From Stutzerimonas azotifigens (GTDB lineage: Bacteria; Pseudomonadota; Gammaproteobacteria; Pseudomonadales; Pseudomonadaceae), in the NCBI RefSeq assembly GCF_013522725.1, contig NZ_JAAMRF010000006.1, forward strand, positions 248,001 to 312,000: a stretch of DNA of 64,000 nucleotides, in the 5' to 3' direction. Below are positions 23,935-32,469 of this stretch, one piece after another. Within the stretch, counting starts at the first letter, position 1; each line of letters begins with the position of its first letter. Position numbers and translations under genes: made by a program. The notes beneath the pieces are model-generated. The model was not told the origin of the DNA. It ran no database searches and saw only the letters and a list, made by a program, of their open reading frames with translations.

Positions 23935-24402
23935 GGCTCACCTTTCTTGTTTTATCGAGCGGACGGCCGAACGCGGGTACCTCGACGGCCGTTGACACAG
24001 GGTGATTACCGGCATCGCCGACGAGCGATCCCTCCACCCGGCGAACGGGTGGTCAATCGATCCAGCGAAGGAGAATGCAAAGGGTGATGCGAGAACGTGC
24101 AGACGACGCCCATGGATAACCTCTTGTTTTTCTTATAGGCGGGCCGGCAACGGCTCTAGCACGCGCTCCGGCCCGTCAGGTGCGTGGTCACGAACCTAGC
24201 GCAGGCAGAGCATCCGAGCCATTAGGGAATAATGATGTCGGGGATCAGGGATCGTTATGGCCAGCGCGGGTACGAACGGCCTGTCGTGCAAATGGGGACA
24301 GGGCATCGCCGGCACTGATGGCGCGCATCAGAAAAGCTTAATAGGCAGCCTTTCGCGACGCTTCTAGCATGGCCAAAACAATAATCACGAGAGAGTATCG
24401 CC
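23935..24402. promoter_or_regulatory. Divergent control region, dctPQM / UbiD gene
   Basis: 468 bp with no convincing gene. It contains an 8-bp inverted repeat CGGGCCGG/CCGGCCCG (24140-24147 and 24168-24175) and a perfect dyad CTGAT-GGCGCGC-ATCAG (24315-24331), about 72-88 bp before the UbiD start. The latter recurs almost unchanged upstream of the TRAP-TAXI operon. The 24.1-24.4 kb part is less GC-rich than the genes. It probably holds two promoters and regulator sites. Confidence 0.5.
24315..24331. promoter_or_regulatory. Candidate operator, copy 1
   Basis: A dyad with 5-bp arms CTGAT and ATCAG and the 7-base centre GGCGCGC, upstream of the UbiD gene. It shares 15 of 17 positions with 14869-14885. 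The bound regulator is unknown; the island's LysR or AraC protein are candidates. Confidence 0.4.
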
Positions 24403-25839
24403 ATGCTGTCCCAGCATTCGCCCTCGGCCGAATCCGCCTCCCCAATCCTGCCACTCGGCGCCAGCCTGCGTGGCTGGCTGGATCATCTGCAACAAACCCA
24501 GCGGCTGAGCATCGTGCATCCGGGGACCGACCTGCGCTTCGGCGTCGCGGCCATCGCCAACCGCCTGGATGGTCACAGCGCGTCCCTCTTCCTGAAACCG
24601 GGCGGCCACGAGATCCCGGTGATCTCCGGCCTGCTGTCGGACCGTCAGTGGATGGCCGAGGCCATGGGGGTCGAACCGAGCCAGGTGCTGGCGCGCTTCG
24701 AACACGCCAGCCTCAACCCGTTGCCCTCACAGGACGTCACCGACGCGCCCTGCCAGCAGGTCGTGCATCGCGACGTCGATCTGCTCGCCCAACTGCCCAT
24801 CCCCACGCACAACGAGCACGACAGCGGCCCCTACATCACCGCCGGCCTGCTGATCACCCGCAACCCGCGCACCGGCGTGCAGAACGTATCCATCCACCGC
24901 TTGCAGGTCAGCGGCCGCAACCGCCTCGGCGCGCTGCTGCTGCCGCGCCACGCACTGGCGTTCTTCCAGGAAACCGAGCGCGAGAACGAGGACCTGGAGG
25001 TCGCCGTGGTGATCGGTTCCGACCCGCTGACGCTGATGGCCTCGCAGGCCATCGTGCCGATCGATCACGACGAACTGGAGATCGCCGGCGCACTGCACGG
25101 CCGCCCGCTGCCGGTGGCGCAATGCGTGACCAACCGCATCCGCGTGCCGGCCGACGCCGAGATCGTGGTCGAGGGCCGCCTGGTGGCGGGTGCGCGAGAG
25201 GAAGAAGGGCCGTTCGGCGAGTTCCCGCAGTACTACGGCGAGCGCGCCGAACGCCACGTGATTGAGGTGGACGCCGTCACCCACCGCCAGGCGCCGCTGT
25301 TCCACACCATCGTCGGCGGCGGTCTCGAGCACCTGCTGCTCGGCGGCATCCCGCGCGAGGCGACCATGCTCGCGCACCTGCGCCGCAGCTTCCCCAGCGT
25401 GCGCGATGTGCATCTGGCCCGCGGCGGCGTGTGCCGCTACCACCTGTACGTGCAGATCGACAAGCGCTCCGAGGGCGAGGCGAAGAACGTTATCCTCGGC
25501 GCGCTCGCCGGCCATTACGACATCAAGCACGTGGTGGTGGTGGACACCGACGTCGACATCCACAACCCCACCGAAGTTGAGTGGGCGGTGGCGACCCGCT
25601 TCCAGGCCGACCGCGACCTGGTGCTGATCCACGAGTCCCAGGGCTCCAAGCTCGATCCTTCCACCCGCGATGGGGTCGGCTCGAAGATGGGCTTCGACGC
25701 CACGGTGCCGCTGGCGGCCCCACCGATGCGCTTCAAGCGAATCCGTGTCCCGGGCGAGACCGAGGTCGACCTCGCCACGGTCTGCCAGCCGGCCGGCGCC
25801 GGCTGGCAGCAACTGTTCGGCCAGCCGCACGACGGCTGA
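24403..25839 (+). CDS. hmfF: UbiD-family decarboxylase, likely 2,5-furandicarboxylate decarboxylase
   Basis: A 478-residue UbiD-family enzyme that uses prenylated FMN. Family landmarks are the NVSIHRLQVSGRNRL block (about 165-179), EGPFGEFPQYYG (about 267-278, with catalytic-type Glu residues), the metal/cofactor region and DVDIHNPTEVEWAVATRF near 383-400. The HNEHDSGPYITAGLLITRNP segment is typical of the heteroaromatic acid decarboxylase branch. With a cluster UbiX gene and hmfABCDE genes nearby, the best fit is HmfF, which converts 2,5-furandicarboxylate to 2-furoate. Pyrrole- or other arene-carboxylate decarboxylation is the alternative. Confidence 0.75.
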   Translation: MLSQHSPSAESASPILPLGASLRGWLDHLQQTQRLSIVHPGTDLRFGVAAIANRLDGHSASLFLKPGGHEIPVISGLLSDRQWMAEAMGVEPSQVLARFEHASLNPLPSQDVTDAPCQQVVHRDVDLLAQLPIPTHNEHDSGPYITAGLLITRNPRTGVQNVSIHRLQVSGRNRLGALLLPRHALAFFQETERENEDLEVAVVIGSDPLTLMASQAIVPIDHDELEIAGALHGRPLPVAQCVTNRIRVPADAEIVVEGRLVAGAREEEGPFGEFPQYYGERAERHVIEVDAVTHRQAPLFHTIVGGGLEHLLLGGIPREATMLAHLRRSFPSVRDVHLARGGVCRYHLYVQIDKRSEGEAKNVILGALAGHYDIKHVVVVDTDVDIHNPTEVEWAVATRFQADRDLVLIHESQGSKLDPSTRDGVGSKMGFDATVPLAAPPMRFKRIRVPGETEVDLATVCQPAGAGWQQLFGQPHDG

Positions 25840-26071
25840 CCGGCGGCGGATGCGCGGCGTACTGCGACGCGCTCCGCGAACGGGCCCGACGGTCAACCGG
25901 AGGGACCCCGTCTTCTCTCGACGCCCAGGCGTTCAGGCGTCCCCGAGCTGGCCGCCCACAAGGCGCCAGGCCCGGGACGCCACCCGCTCAGGTCAAGACA
26001 GGCAAGGGCACGGCGCCCTCGCCCATAGCTGAAAAACAAGCACAAGCAGCTTTGCCGGACAGGAGAATCAG

Positions 26072-27514
26072 ATGCAGCAGGCACGACATTTCATCGATGG
26101 GCAGTGGAGCGACGACAGCCAGTGGGCCGACAGCCTCGACCCGGCCAATGGCGAACTCATCGGCCGCTTCGCCGACGGCGGCGAAGCCCAGGCGCGCGCC
26201 GCGGTCGAGGCCGCTGCACGCGCCTTCGAAAATCCGCAGTGGTCGCAGAATCCGCGCCTGCGCCAGCAGGTGATGCTGGACTGGGCAGCCGCGCTGAAGA
26301 GCCGCCAGGAGGAACTGGCGAGCCTGCTCACCCGTGAGAACGGCAAGGCGCTGGCGCAGTCGCGCGGCGAGATCGGCGGCGCCATCTCGGAAATTCTCTA
26401 TTACGCTGGCCTCGCGCGGCACAACCCCGGCCACGTGCTGGAGGTCGCGCCCGGCGAGTTCTCCACCATGTTGCGCGAACCGGCCGGCGTAGCCGCGCTG
26501 ATCATCCCCTGGAACGCGCCGGCGGTGCTGCTGGTGCGCGCGCTGGCCCCGGCGCTGGCCGCCGGCTGCACCTGCGTGGTCAAGCCGGCGCCGCAGACCG
26601 CGCTGTTCAACGCCGCCTTCCTCGCGCCGCTGCTGGAGCTGCCGGGCCTGGCGCCGGGGGTGGTCAACCTGTTCGCCGAGACCAGCCACGCCGGCGCCGC
26701 CTACCTGGTCGCCACGCCGAAGGTCGACGTGCTCAGCTTCACCGGCTCCACCGCCACCGGCACGCGGATCATGCAGGACGCCGCGCCGACCATGAAGAAG
26801 CTGTCGCTGGAACTCGGCGGCAAGTCCTGCTGCCTGGTGCTGGAGGATGCCGACGTCGCCGCGGTGGCGCCGAAGCTGGCCGCCGCCGCGACCATCATCT
26901 CCGGCCAGCAGTGCACCGCCGCCCGCCGCGTACTGGTGCACGTCAGCCGCGCGGCGGAAATGAAGCAGGCGCTGGCCGCCGCGCTGGCGGATATCCGCCT
27001 CGGCCACGGCCTGGAGGCCGCCACGCAGATGGGTCCGCTGATCGACCGGCAATCGCGCGACCAGGTGGAGCAGCGCATCCGAGAGTCGCTGGACAGCTGC
27101 GATGAGGTGCTGCTGACCGGCGGCCGCCCGGGCGGCACGCTGGAACGGGGCGCCTTCCTCGCGCCGACGTTGATCGCCCACCAGGACAGCAGCGCCTTCT
27201 TCTGCCAGGAGGAAATCTTCGGCCCGCTGCTGGTGCTGGAAACCTTCGAGGACGAGGCCGAGGCCGTGCGCCGCGCCAACCACACCGAATTCGGCCTCTC
27301 GGCCAGCGTCTGGACCCGCGACGGCGCCCGCGCCATGCGTCTGGCCCGGGCCTTGCGCAACGGCACGGTGTGGATCAACGACCACAATAAACTGTTCGCC
27401 GAGGCGGAAACCGGCGGCTATCGCAGGAGCGGCCTCGGCCGCCTGCACGGCTACGACGCGCTGCTGGATTTTACAGAGCTCAAGCACGTCTACCAGAATG
27501 TCGGCTCCCTGTAG
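26072..27514 (+). CDS. NAD(P)-dependent aldehyde dehydrogenase
   Basis: A 480-residue ALDH-superfamily enzyme. Visible are the IIPWNAP motif near 147, nucleotide-binding FTGSTATG near 225, Glu247 in LELGGKS, catalytic Cys281 in GQQCTAARR, and EIFGPLL near 384. It would oxidise an aldehyde to an acid. In this island furfural, HMF or 5-formyl-2-furoate are the natural candidates, feeding 2-furoate or furandicarboxylate to the later enzymes. An AGGAGA ribosome site lies before ATG. The next gene (LysR) starts 21 bp after its stop. Confidence 0.85.
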   Translation: MQQARHFIDGQWSDDSQWADSLDPANGELIGRFADGGEAQARAAVEAAARAFENPQWSQNPRLRQQVMLDWAAALKSRQEELASLLTRENGKALAQSRGEIGGAISEILYYAGLARHNPGHVLEVAPGEFSTMLREPAGVAALIIPWNAPAVLLVRALAPALAAGCTCVVKPAPQTALFNAAFLAPLLELPGLAPGVVNLFAETSHAGAAYLVATPKVDVLSFTGSTATGTRIMQDAAPTMKKLSLELGGKSCCLVLEDADVAAVAPKLAAAATIISGQQCTAARRVLVHVSRAAEMKQALAAALADIRLGHGLEAATQMGPLIDRQSRDQVEQRIRESLDSCDEVLLTGGRPGGTLERGAFLAPTLIAHQDSSAFFCQEEIFGPLLVLETFEDEAEAVRRANHTEFGLSASVWTRDGARAMRLARALRNGTVWINDHNKLFAEAETGGYRRSGLGRLHGYDALLDFTELKHVYQNVGSL

Positions 27515-27535
27515 GCCGACATCGACGAGGTTGAG

Positions 27536-28486
27536 ATGGAACTGCGCCAGCTGAAGTACTTCACCTGTCTGTACGAGGAAGGGTCGGTGACCAAGGCGGC
27601 GCAGCGGCTGAACATCGTCCAGCCCGCCCTGTCGATGCAGATCGCCAAACTGGAAGAGGAGCTCGGCCAGCCGCTGTTCGAGCGCACGCCCAAGGGCATG
27701 ACGCCGACCGAGGCCGGCGTGCAGGCCTATCGCCTGTTCATGCCGATCCTCGGCGAGCTGCTGGAGGCGCGGCAGACGCTGATCGACCGCAGCGGCGAGA
27801 TCGGCGGGCGGATCAACGCCGGGCTGATCGCCTCGGCGGCCAACCAGGCGCTGGCCAGCACCCTGGCCTACTTCGTCGAGCACCACCCGGACGTCGAGCT
27901 GCAGGTCAGCTACGGCTACAGCCAGGACCTGATCGACCGCGTACTGTCCGGCGCGCTGGACTTCGCGGTGATCAACCAGAGCTTCCAGCAGGAGCACCTG
28001 CACCGCATGGATATCCTCGACGAGGAGCTGCTGGTGGCCACCGGCGCCACCACCCGGCTGCGCATTCCGACCCCGGTATCGCTGGCCGCGCTGGGCGGGC
28101 TCAAGCTGGTGCTGCCGTCGCGCCGCCACGGCCTGCGCATGGTCATCGACCAGGCGCTCGCCGCCCAAGGCCTGGAGCTGGCACCGCACCTGGAGCTCGA
28201 CGACCTCACGGTGATTGAAAGCTTCCTGCGCCGCAGCGACTGGATCAGCGTGCTGCCGGCCACCGTGCTGCAGCGCGGCCTCGAGGAAGGCGCGCTGCGC
28301 GCCTATCCGCTGGCCGCCCCAGGCATCACCCGGCGCATGGTCTGCGTGCACGACAGCCGCCGCCCGCTGACGCCGGCGGCGACCCTGTTCATCGACATCA
28401 TCAGCAAGACACTGGCCACCGCGCTCAACGCCATCCACTTCTACAAGGAAGGCGCTCTCCAGGATGCAGACCATGAACTCAGCTAG
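27536..28486 (+). CDS. LysR-type regulator of the furan island
   Basis: A 316-residue LysR protein. The helix-turn-helix region is at 1-60 (VTKAAQRLNIVQPALSMQIAKLEEELG) and the effector domain at about 92-295. It is embedded in a catabolic transcript: 21 bp after the ALDH gene and overlapping the UbiX gene by 23 bp. It is therefore probably co-expressed with the enzymes and gives positive feedback or autoregulation. LysR regulators are also part of described hmf clusters. The inducer is likely a furan acid or its CoA ester, which is inference. Confidence 0.82.
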   Translation: MELRQLKYFTCLYEEGSVTKAAQRLNIVQPALSMQIAKLEEELGQPLFERTPKGMTPTEAGVQAYRLFMPILGELLEARQTLIDRSGEIGGRINAGLIASAANQALASTLAYFVEHHPDVELQVSYGYSQDLIDRVLSGALDFAVINQSFQQEHLHRMDILDEELLVATGATTRLRIPTPVSLAALGGLKLVLPSRRHGLRMVIDQALAAQGLELAPHLELDDLTVIESFLRRSDWISVLPATVLQRGLEEGALRAYPLAAPGITRRMVCVHDSRRPLTPAATLFIDIISKTLATALNAIHFYKEGALQDADHELS

Positions 28487-29105
28487 TCCCCGCCCGCAGC
28501 GGCTCGTCATCGGCATTTCCGGCGCGTCCGGCGCGATCTACGGCGTGCGCCTGCTGGAGCTGCTGCGCGACACGCCGATCGAGACCCACCTGGTGGTGTC
28601 CAAATCGGCGCTGATCACGCTGTCCCACGAGACCGGGCTGTCCTGGTCGCAGCTCAAGCCGATGGCCACCGTGTGCTACTCCAACCAGGACATTGGCGCG
28701 GCCATCGCCAGCGGCTCGTTCAAGACGCTGGGCATGATCGTCGCGCCCTGCTCGGTGCGCTCGATGTCGGAGATCGCCAGCGGCGTGACCTCCACCCTGC
28801 TGACCCGTGCCGCCGACGTAATCCTCAAGGAACGCCGGCGCCTGGTGCTGATGGTGCGCGAGACGCCGCTGCACCGGAACCACCTGCGCACCATGACCGA
28901 ACTGGCCGAGCTCGGCGCCATCATCGCCCCGCCGGTGCCGGCTTTCTATGCCAGGCCGGCGTCGCTGGCGGAGATGGTCGATCATACCCTCGGCCGCGTG
29001 CTCGATCTGTTCGACATCGAGCTCGGCGTGGTCAGGCGCTGGCGCGAGACGCCCGAAGACCTGCCGACCCTCGACGAGATCGAGGCGACGACCTGCGAGC
29101 GCTGA
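28464..29105 (+). CDS. hmfG: UbiX-type flavin prenyltransferase
   Basis: A 213-residue flavoprotein of the UbiX/Pad1 family that makes prenyl-FMN from FMN and dimethylallyl phosphate. N-terminal GISGASGAIYGVRLLELL (about residues 15-32), the APCSVRSMSEIASGVTSTLLTRAADVILKERR block and VRETPLHRNHLRTM are the classic motifs. It would supply the cofactor for the UbiD-family decarboxylase encoded at 24.4 kb. It is probably additional to a housekeeping UbiX outside this window. A second in-frame ATG at 28473 follows AGGA at good spacing and may be the true start. Confidence 0.85.
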   Translation: MQTMNSASPRPQRLVIGISGASGAIYGVRLLELLRDTPIETHLVVSKSALITLSHETGLSWSQLKPMATVCYSNQDIGAAIASGSFKTLGMIVAPCSVRSMSEIASGVTSTLLTRAADVILKERRRLVLMVRETPLHRNHLRTMTELAELGAIIAPPVPAFYARPASLAEMVDHTLGRVLDLFDIELGVVRRWRETPEDLPTLDEIEATTCER

Positions 29106-29152
29106 CCCTCATGCACCCGCCCCCCGCCCGCCTTCGGAGGCCGCGCCGCCCC

Positions 29153-29932
29153 TCAGCGGGGCAGCGTCGCCAGGAACTGCGCGATCAACGCCAGCACGCG
29201 CGGGCGGGCCTGGTTCTGCGGGAAGTGCCGGCAGTGTTCGAGCAGCACCGTCCGACAGGGACCGACGACTTCGCGGGCGATGGTCTCGAGCTGCGCCGGG
29301 GTGGCGAACTCGTCCTCCCGTCCCTGGATCGCCAGCAGCGGCACCTGGATGCGCAGCAGTTCCGGGTAGAGGTTCCAGGCAGCGAAGGCCGGGTTCAACC
29401 AGGTCTCGCTCCAGCCGCGGAAAGCCCCGTCGAGGTTGTCGCCATGGTAGGCGTGCAGGCGTTCGCGCAGGTCGCCACGGGTGTATGCCTTGACCGTGCG
29501 GCGCACGCCTTCGACGCTGACCGGCTCGACATCGACGTGCGGCGCCAGTACCACCACGCCGTCTACTCGCGGATCCTGCCGAGCCGCATAGGCGAGCGCG
29601 ATGGAGGCGCCGTCGCTGTGGCCGACCAGCACCACCTGCTCGAGCGCCAGGCCGTCGAGCACCCGGCCAAGCTCGTCCGGGCCGTCCACACTGAGGTAAT
29701 CCAGCGGCCGTGGCAGCGGCACCGGGCTGGAGCGGCCGTAGCCCTGGCGGCTGTAGATCAGCACAGGCGCGGCGCAGGCTTCGGCCAACTGCGCCGGGAA
29801 GTCCTTCCACAGGTCGAGGCTGCCGAGCCCCTCGTGCAACAAGACGAGCGTCGGACCGGTCGAATTCGACGGGTGCAGGAACCGATATTCGAGCGTGGCG
29901 GCTTCGGTCTCGAGGTATTGGCGGTGCGTCAT
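29153..29932 (-). CDS. Alpha/beta-fold hydrolase
   Basis: A protein of about 259 residues with the alpha/beta hydrolase layout: oxyanion region LLHEGLGSLDLWKDFP, nucleophile elbow GHSDGAS (Ser near residue 91), acidic residue in GREDEFATP and final His in LLEHCRHFPQNQ. It may hydrolyse furan esters, an enol-lactone or a CoA thioester in the pathway; no substrate can be read from sequence. It is convergent with the UbiX gene and divergent from the XdhC-like gene. The frame extends 23 codons upstream to 30001, but MTHRQY at 29932 begins the conserved fold. Confidence 0.75.
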   Translation of the reverse strand: MTHRQYLETEAATLEYRFLHPSNSTGPTLVLLHEGLGSLDLWKDFPAQLAEACAAPVLIYSRQGYGRSSPVPLPRPLDYLSVDGPDELGRVLDGLALEQVVLVGHSDGASIALAYAARQDPRVDGVVVLAPHVDVEPVSVEGVRRTVKAYTRGDLRERLHAYHGDNLDGAFRGWSETWLNPAFAAWNLYPELLRIQVPLLAIQGREDEFATPAQLETIAREVVGPCRTVLLEHCRHFPQNQARPRVLALIAQFLATLPR

Positions 29933-30006
29933 GGAGTACGGGCCCGTCTGACTGGGGGCTCGAAGGTTAACCGATTTGCGCGGCGCCACCGGCGACCGCA
30001 TCCGTC

Positions 30007-30990
30007 ATGGGGATTCTGACAATGCGCCAACTCGACCTTCAGGTGGTGCAAACCGCCTTGCAGTGGGTCCACGAAGGCCACGCCGTCTGGCTGTGCACTG
30101 TACTTTCCACCTACGGCTCGGCGCCGCGCGCACCCGGCGCGATGCTGGTGGCGCGAGCCGACGGCCAGTTCGTCGGCTCGCTCTCCGGCGGCTGCGTCGA
30201 GGAGGACTTCCTCGAAAGCCTGGCGCGCGGCGAGCTGCGCGCACCGACGCAGATTGTCCGCTACGGCGAGAGCGGCGATGAGCGCCAGCGGCTACGCCTG
30301 CCGTGTGGCGGCATCCTCCAGGTACTGGTGGAGTATCGCACCCCCGACGCGGCCTGGGCGGACCACCTGCAGGGCCTGTACGACGCCCTGCTTGGCCAGC
30401 GCCGGCAGGTGCGCGAACTGGAGCTGACCTCCGGCGCCTTCGCCCTGGCCGCCGACGATCGTGGCGGCGCGGTAGCGCAGGTGGAGAACGAGCGCGTGCG
30501 CCTGCGCATCGGCCCGGCACTGCGGCTGGTCCTCGCCGGGCTGTCGCCGGTGGCCGAATACTGCGCCAGCTTCGCCCGCGCCATCGGCTGCGAGGTGATC
30601 GCCTGCGATCCGCGCGAGGAGATGCACCAGCGCCCGCTCGAGGGCGTGCGCCTACATTCGGTGCTGCCGTCGGAATTCATCGTCGCTGGCAACTGCCACG
30701 AGGCCACCGCGGTGGTCGCCCTCACCCACGACCCGCGCATCGACGACCTGGCGCTGATGGAGGCGGTGCGCACGCCGGCCTTCTACATCGGCGCCATGGG
30801 TTCGCGGCAGACCTCCGCGCGGCGTGCCGAACGCCTGGCGCGGGTCGGCGGCCTGTCGGCGGAGCAGATCGCCCGCATCCACATGCCCATCGGCCTCGAC
30901 CTCGGCAGCAAGACACCCGCCGAGATCGCCCTGTCGGTGGTCGCCGACGTGCTGCGCGTCTACCACGGCAAGGCCCGCGATGAACTCTGA
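30007..30990 (+). CDS. XdhC/CoxI family molybdenum-cofactor maturation protein
   Basis: A 327-residue XdhC-like protein. The N-terminal CoxI domain has GSAPRAPGAMLV, GSLSGGCVEEDF and RLPCGG. The C-terminal Rossmann domain has ALTHDPRIDDLAL, FYIGAMGSRQTSARR and HMPIGLDLGSKTPAEIALSV. XdhC proteins bind the molybdenum cofactor, promote its sulfuration and insert it into xanthine dehydrogenase-type enzymes. It is likely dedicated to the HmfABC enzyme. A second ATG at 30022 is possible. The next gene overlaps its end, forming an xdhC-mocA pair. Confidence 0.85.
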   Translation: MGILTMRQLDLQVVQTALQWVHEGHAVWLCTVLSTYGSAPRAPGAMLVARADGQFVGSLSGGCVEEDFLESLARGELRAPTQIVRYGESGDERQRLRLPCGGILQVLVEYRTPDAAWADHLQGLYDALLGQRRQVRELELTSGAFALAADDRGGAVAQVENERVRLRIGPALRLVLAGLSPVAEYCASFARAIGCEVIACDPREEMHQRPLEGVRLHSVLPSEFIVAGNCHEATAVVALTHDPRIDDLALMEAVRTPAFYIGAMGSRQTSARRAERLARVGGLSAEQIARIHMPIGLDLGSKTPAEIALSVVADVLRVYHGKARDEL

Positions 30991-31603
30991 AGCGAAGGTG
31001 GTGGGCCTGATGCTGGCCGCCGGACGCGCCAGCCGCTTCGGCGCCGACAAGCGCCGCGCGCGCCTGGCCGACGGTCGCACGCTGCTGGAGGCGAGCCTGG
31101 AAAACGCCGCGGCGGTCTTCGACGAACTGTTGCTGGTGCTGCGCGACGACGACCGGATCGACGACCTGCGCCTGCCGCCGCAGGTCCGGGTGCTGCACAC
31201 GCCGCTGGCCGAACGCGGCCTCGGCGCCAGCCTGGCGGCCGGCGTCGCGGCGCTCGCCACGCATTCGGCCGAAGCGCTGGCGGTACTGCTCGGCGACATG
31301 CCCTGGGTCCGCCCCGAGACCTGCGCCCGACTGATCGCCGAGGCCGACGCCGCACGCATCTTGCAACCGTGCCATGATGACCGTCCCGGGCACCCGGTGC
31401 TGTTCGGCCGCGCCTTCTGGCCGGCATTGTGTGAACTCGACGGCGACGAGGGCGCGCGCGGCCTGATTCGTTGCCATGCCGACCATTACCGGTCGGTGCA
31501 GGTCGAGGATTCCGGCATCCTGCTGGACGTCGACCGGCCCACCGACCTCGACGGGCGCCCAGCGCCCGCCGCTCCTTCCATCCACCGACCCGCAAGGAGC
31601 TAG
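30980..31603 (+). CDS. MobA/MocA-like molybdenum cofactor nucleotidyltransferase
   Basis: A 207-residue nucleotidyltransferase. The signature LMLAAGRASRFGADKRRA (about residues 10-27) and LLGDMPWVRPET near 102 are those of MocA/MobA-like enzymes, which attach CMP or GMP to molybdopterin. Xanthine dehydrogenase-family enzymes use the cytosine dinucleotide, so MocA is the likelier type. Its ATG lies inside the last codons of the xdhC gene, so translation is coupled. The last 20 residues are Pro/Ala-rich. It probably makes the cofactor form needed by HmfABC. Confidence 0.8.
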   Translation: MNSEAKVVGLMLAAGRASRFGADKRRARLADGRTLLEASLENAAAVFDELLLVLRDDDRIDDLRLPPQVRVLHTPLAERGLGASLAAGVAALATHSAEALAVLLGDMPWVRPETCARLIAEADAARILQPCHDDRPGHPVLFGRAFWPALCELDGDEGARGLIRCHADHYRSVQVEDSGILLDVDRPTDLDGRPAPAAPSIHRPARS

Positions 31604-31605
31604 CG

Positions 31606-32469
31606 ATGTCCACGGCACAACGCGTCTTTCACGGCAAATTCGGGCGGGTCGCCTTGCTCGACATGGACCGCCCCTTGGTCACCCACTCGCATCACGAGTG
31701 CCATGTACTGGTGAAGGCGTCCGGGGCGGACACCTTCTTCAACGTCAACGGCCGCCAGGTGCCGCTGACCGATCGCTGCGCGGTGCTCGTCAACGCCTGG
31801 CAGCCGCACTACTACGACTACCAGCCCGGCGCCGAGCAGACGCAGATCCTCGCGCTCTACATCGAGCCGGCCTGGCTGGCCGAGGCGCAGCAGTCGCTGG
31901 CCCTGAGCGCGCACCCGGGCTTCTTCTCGCAGCCGTGCATCGAGCTCAACAGCAAGAACCGGGCGATGGCCGACCAGCTGATCGCCGAGGCCTGCAGCGT
32001 CGGCCTGGTGCCGCGCGAGCGCATCGAATTCCTGCTGTTCGACTTTCTCATCGAGTTGATCGAGGACTACTCACAGTGGAAACACCTGCGCCGCCTCGGC
32101 GCCCAGGTCCGCCAGGGCTTTCGCGACGCGCGCATCCGACGTTCCTGCGATTACCTGCAGAACCACCTCGACGACCCCGACTGCCTCACCAACGCGGCGC
32201 AGGCCGCCGGGCTGTCGCGGGCGCACTTCTTCACCCTGTTCCGCCAGGACACCGGCATGACGCCTACCCTGATGGTCAACGACGCACGCATGCGCCGCGC
32301 CTTCCTCTGGCTGGAACGCGAACGAAACGGCACGCTCGGCCAGCTCGCCGAGAACCTCGGCTTCTCCGAGCAGGGTCATTTCACCCGCTTCTTCCGCCAG
32401 CACATCGGCGCCTCGCCGAGCCAGTACCGCCGGGTGGTGGACAGCTACCGCGCAAGCGACAGGGAGTGA
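31606..32469 (+). CDS. AraC-family transcriptional regulator
   Basis: A 287-residue AraC protein. Residues 1-150 are a cupin-like sensing domain (MDRPLVTHSHHECHVLVKASG, NAWQPHYYDYQPG). Residues 185-285 hold two helix-turn-helix units (CLTNAAQAAGLSRAHFFTLFRQDTG and LGQLAENLGFSEQGHFTRFFRQHIG ASPSQYRR). It begins three bases after the mocA stop, with AAGGAG before ATG, and ends the island. It likely controls one or more furan-island promoters; an AraC gene also occurs in a furoate cluster of P. putida, as I recall. The inducer is unknown. Confidence 0.85.
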   Translation: MSTAQRVFHGKFGRVALLDMDRPLVTHSHHECHVLVKASGADTFFNVNGRQVPLTDRCAVLVNAWQPHYYDYQPGAEQTQILALYIEPAWLAEAQQSLALSAHPGFFSQPCIELNSKNRAMADQLIAEACSVGLVPRERIEFLLFDFLIELIEDYSQWKHLRRLGAQVRQGFRDARIRRSCDYLQNHLDDPDCLTNAAQAAGLSRAHFFTLFRQDTGMTPTLMVNDARMRRAFLWLERERNGTLGQLAENLGFSEQGHFTRFFRQHIGASPSQYRRVVDSYRASDRE

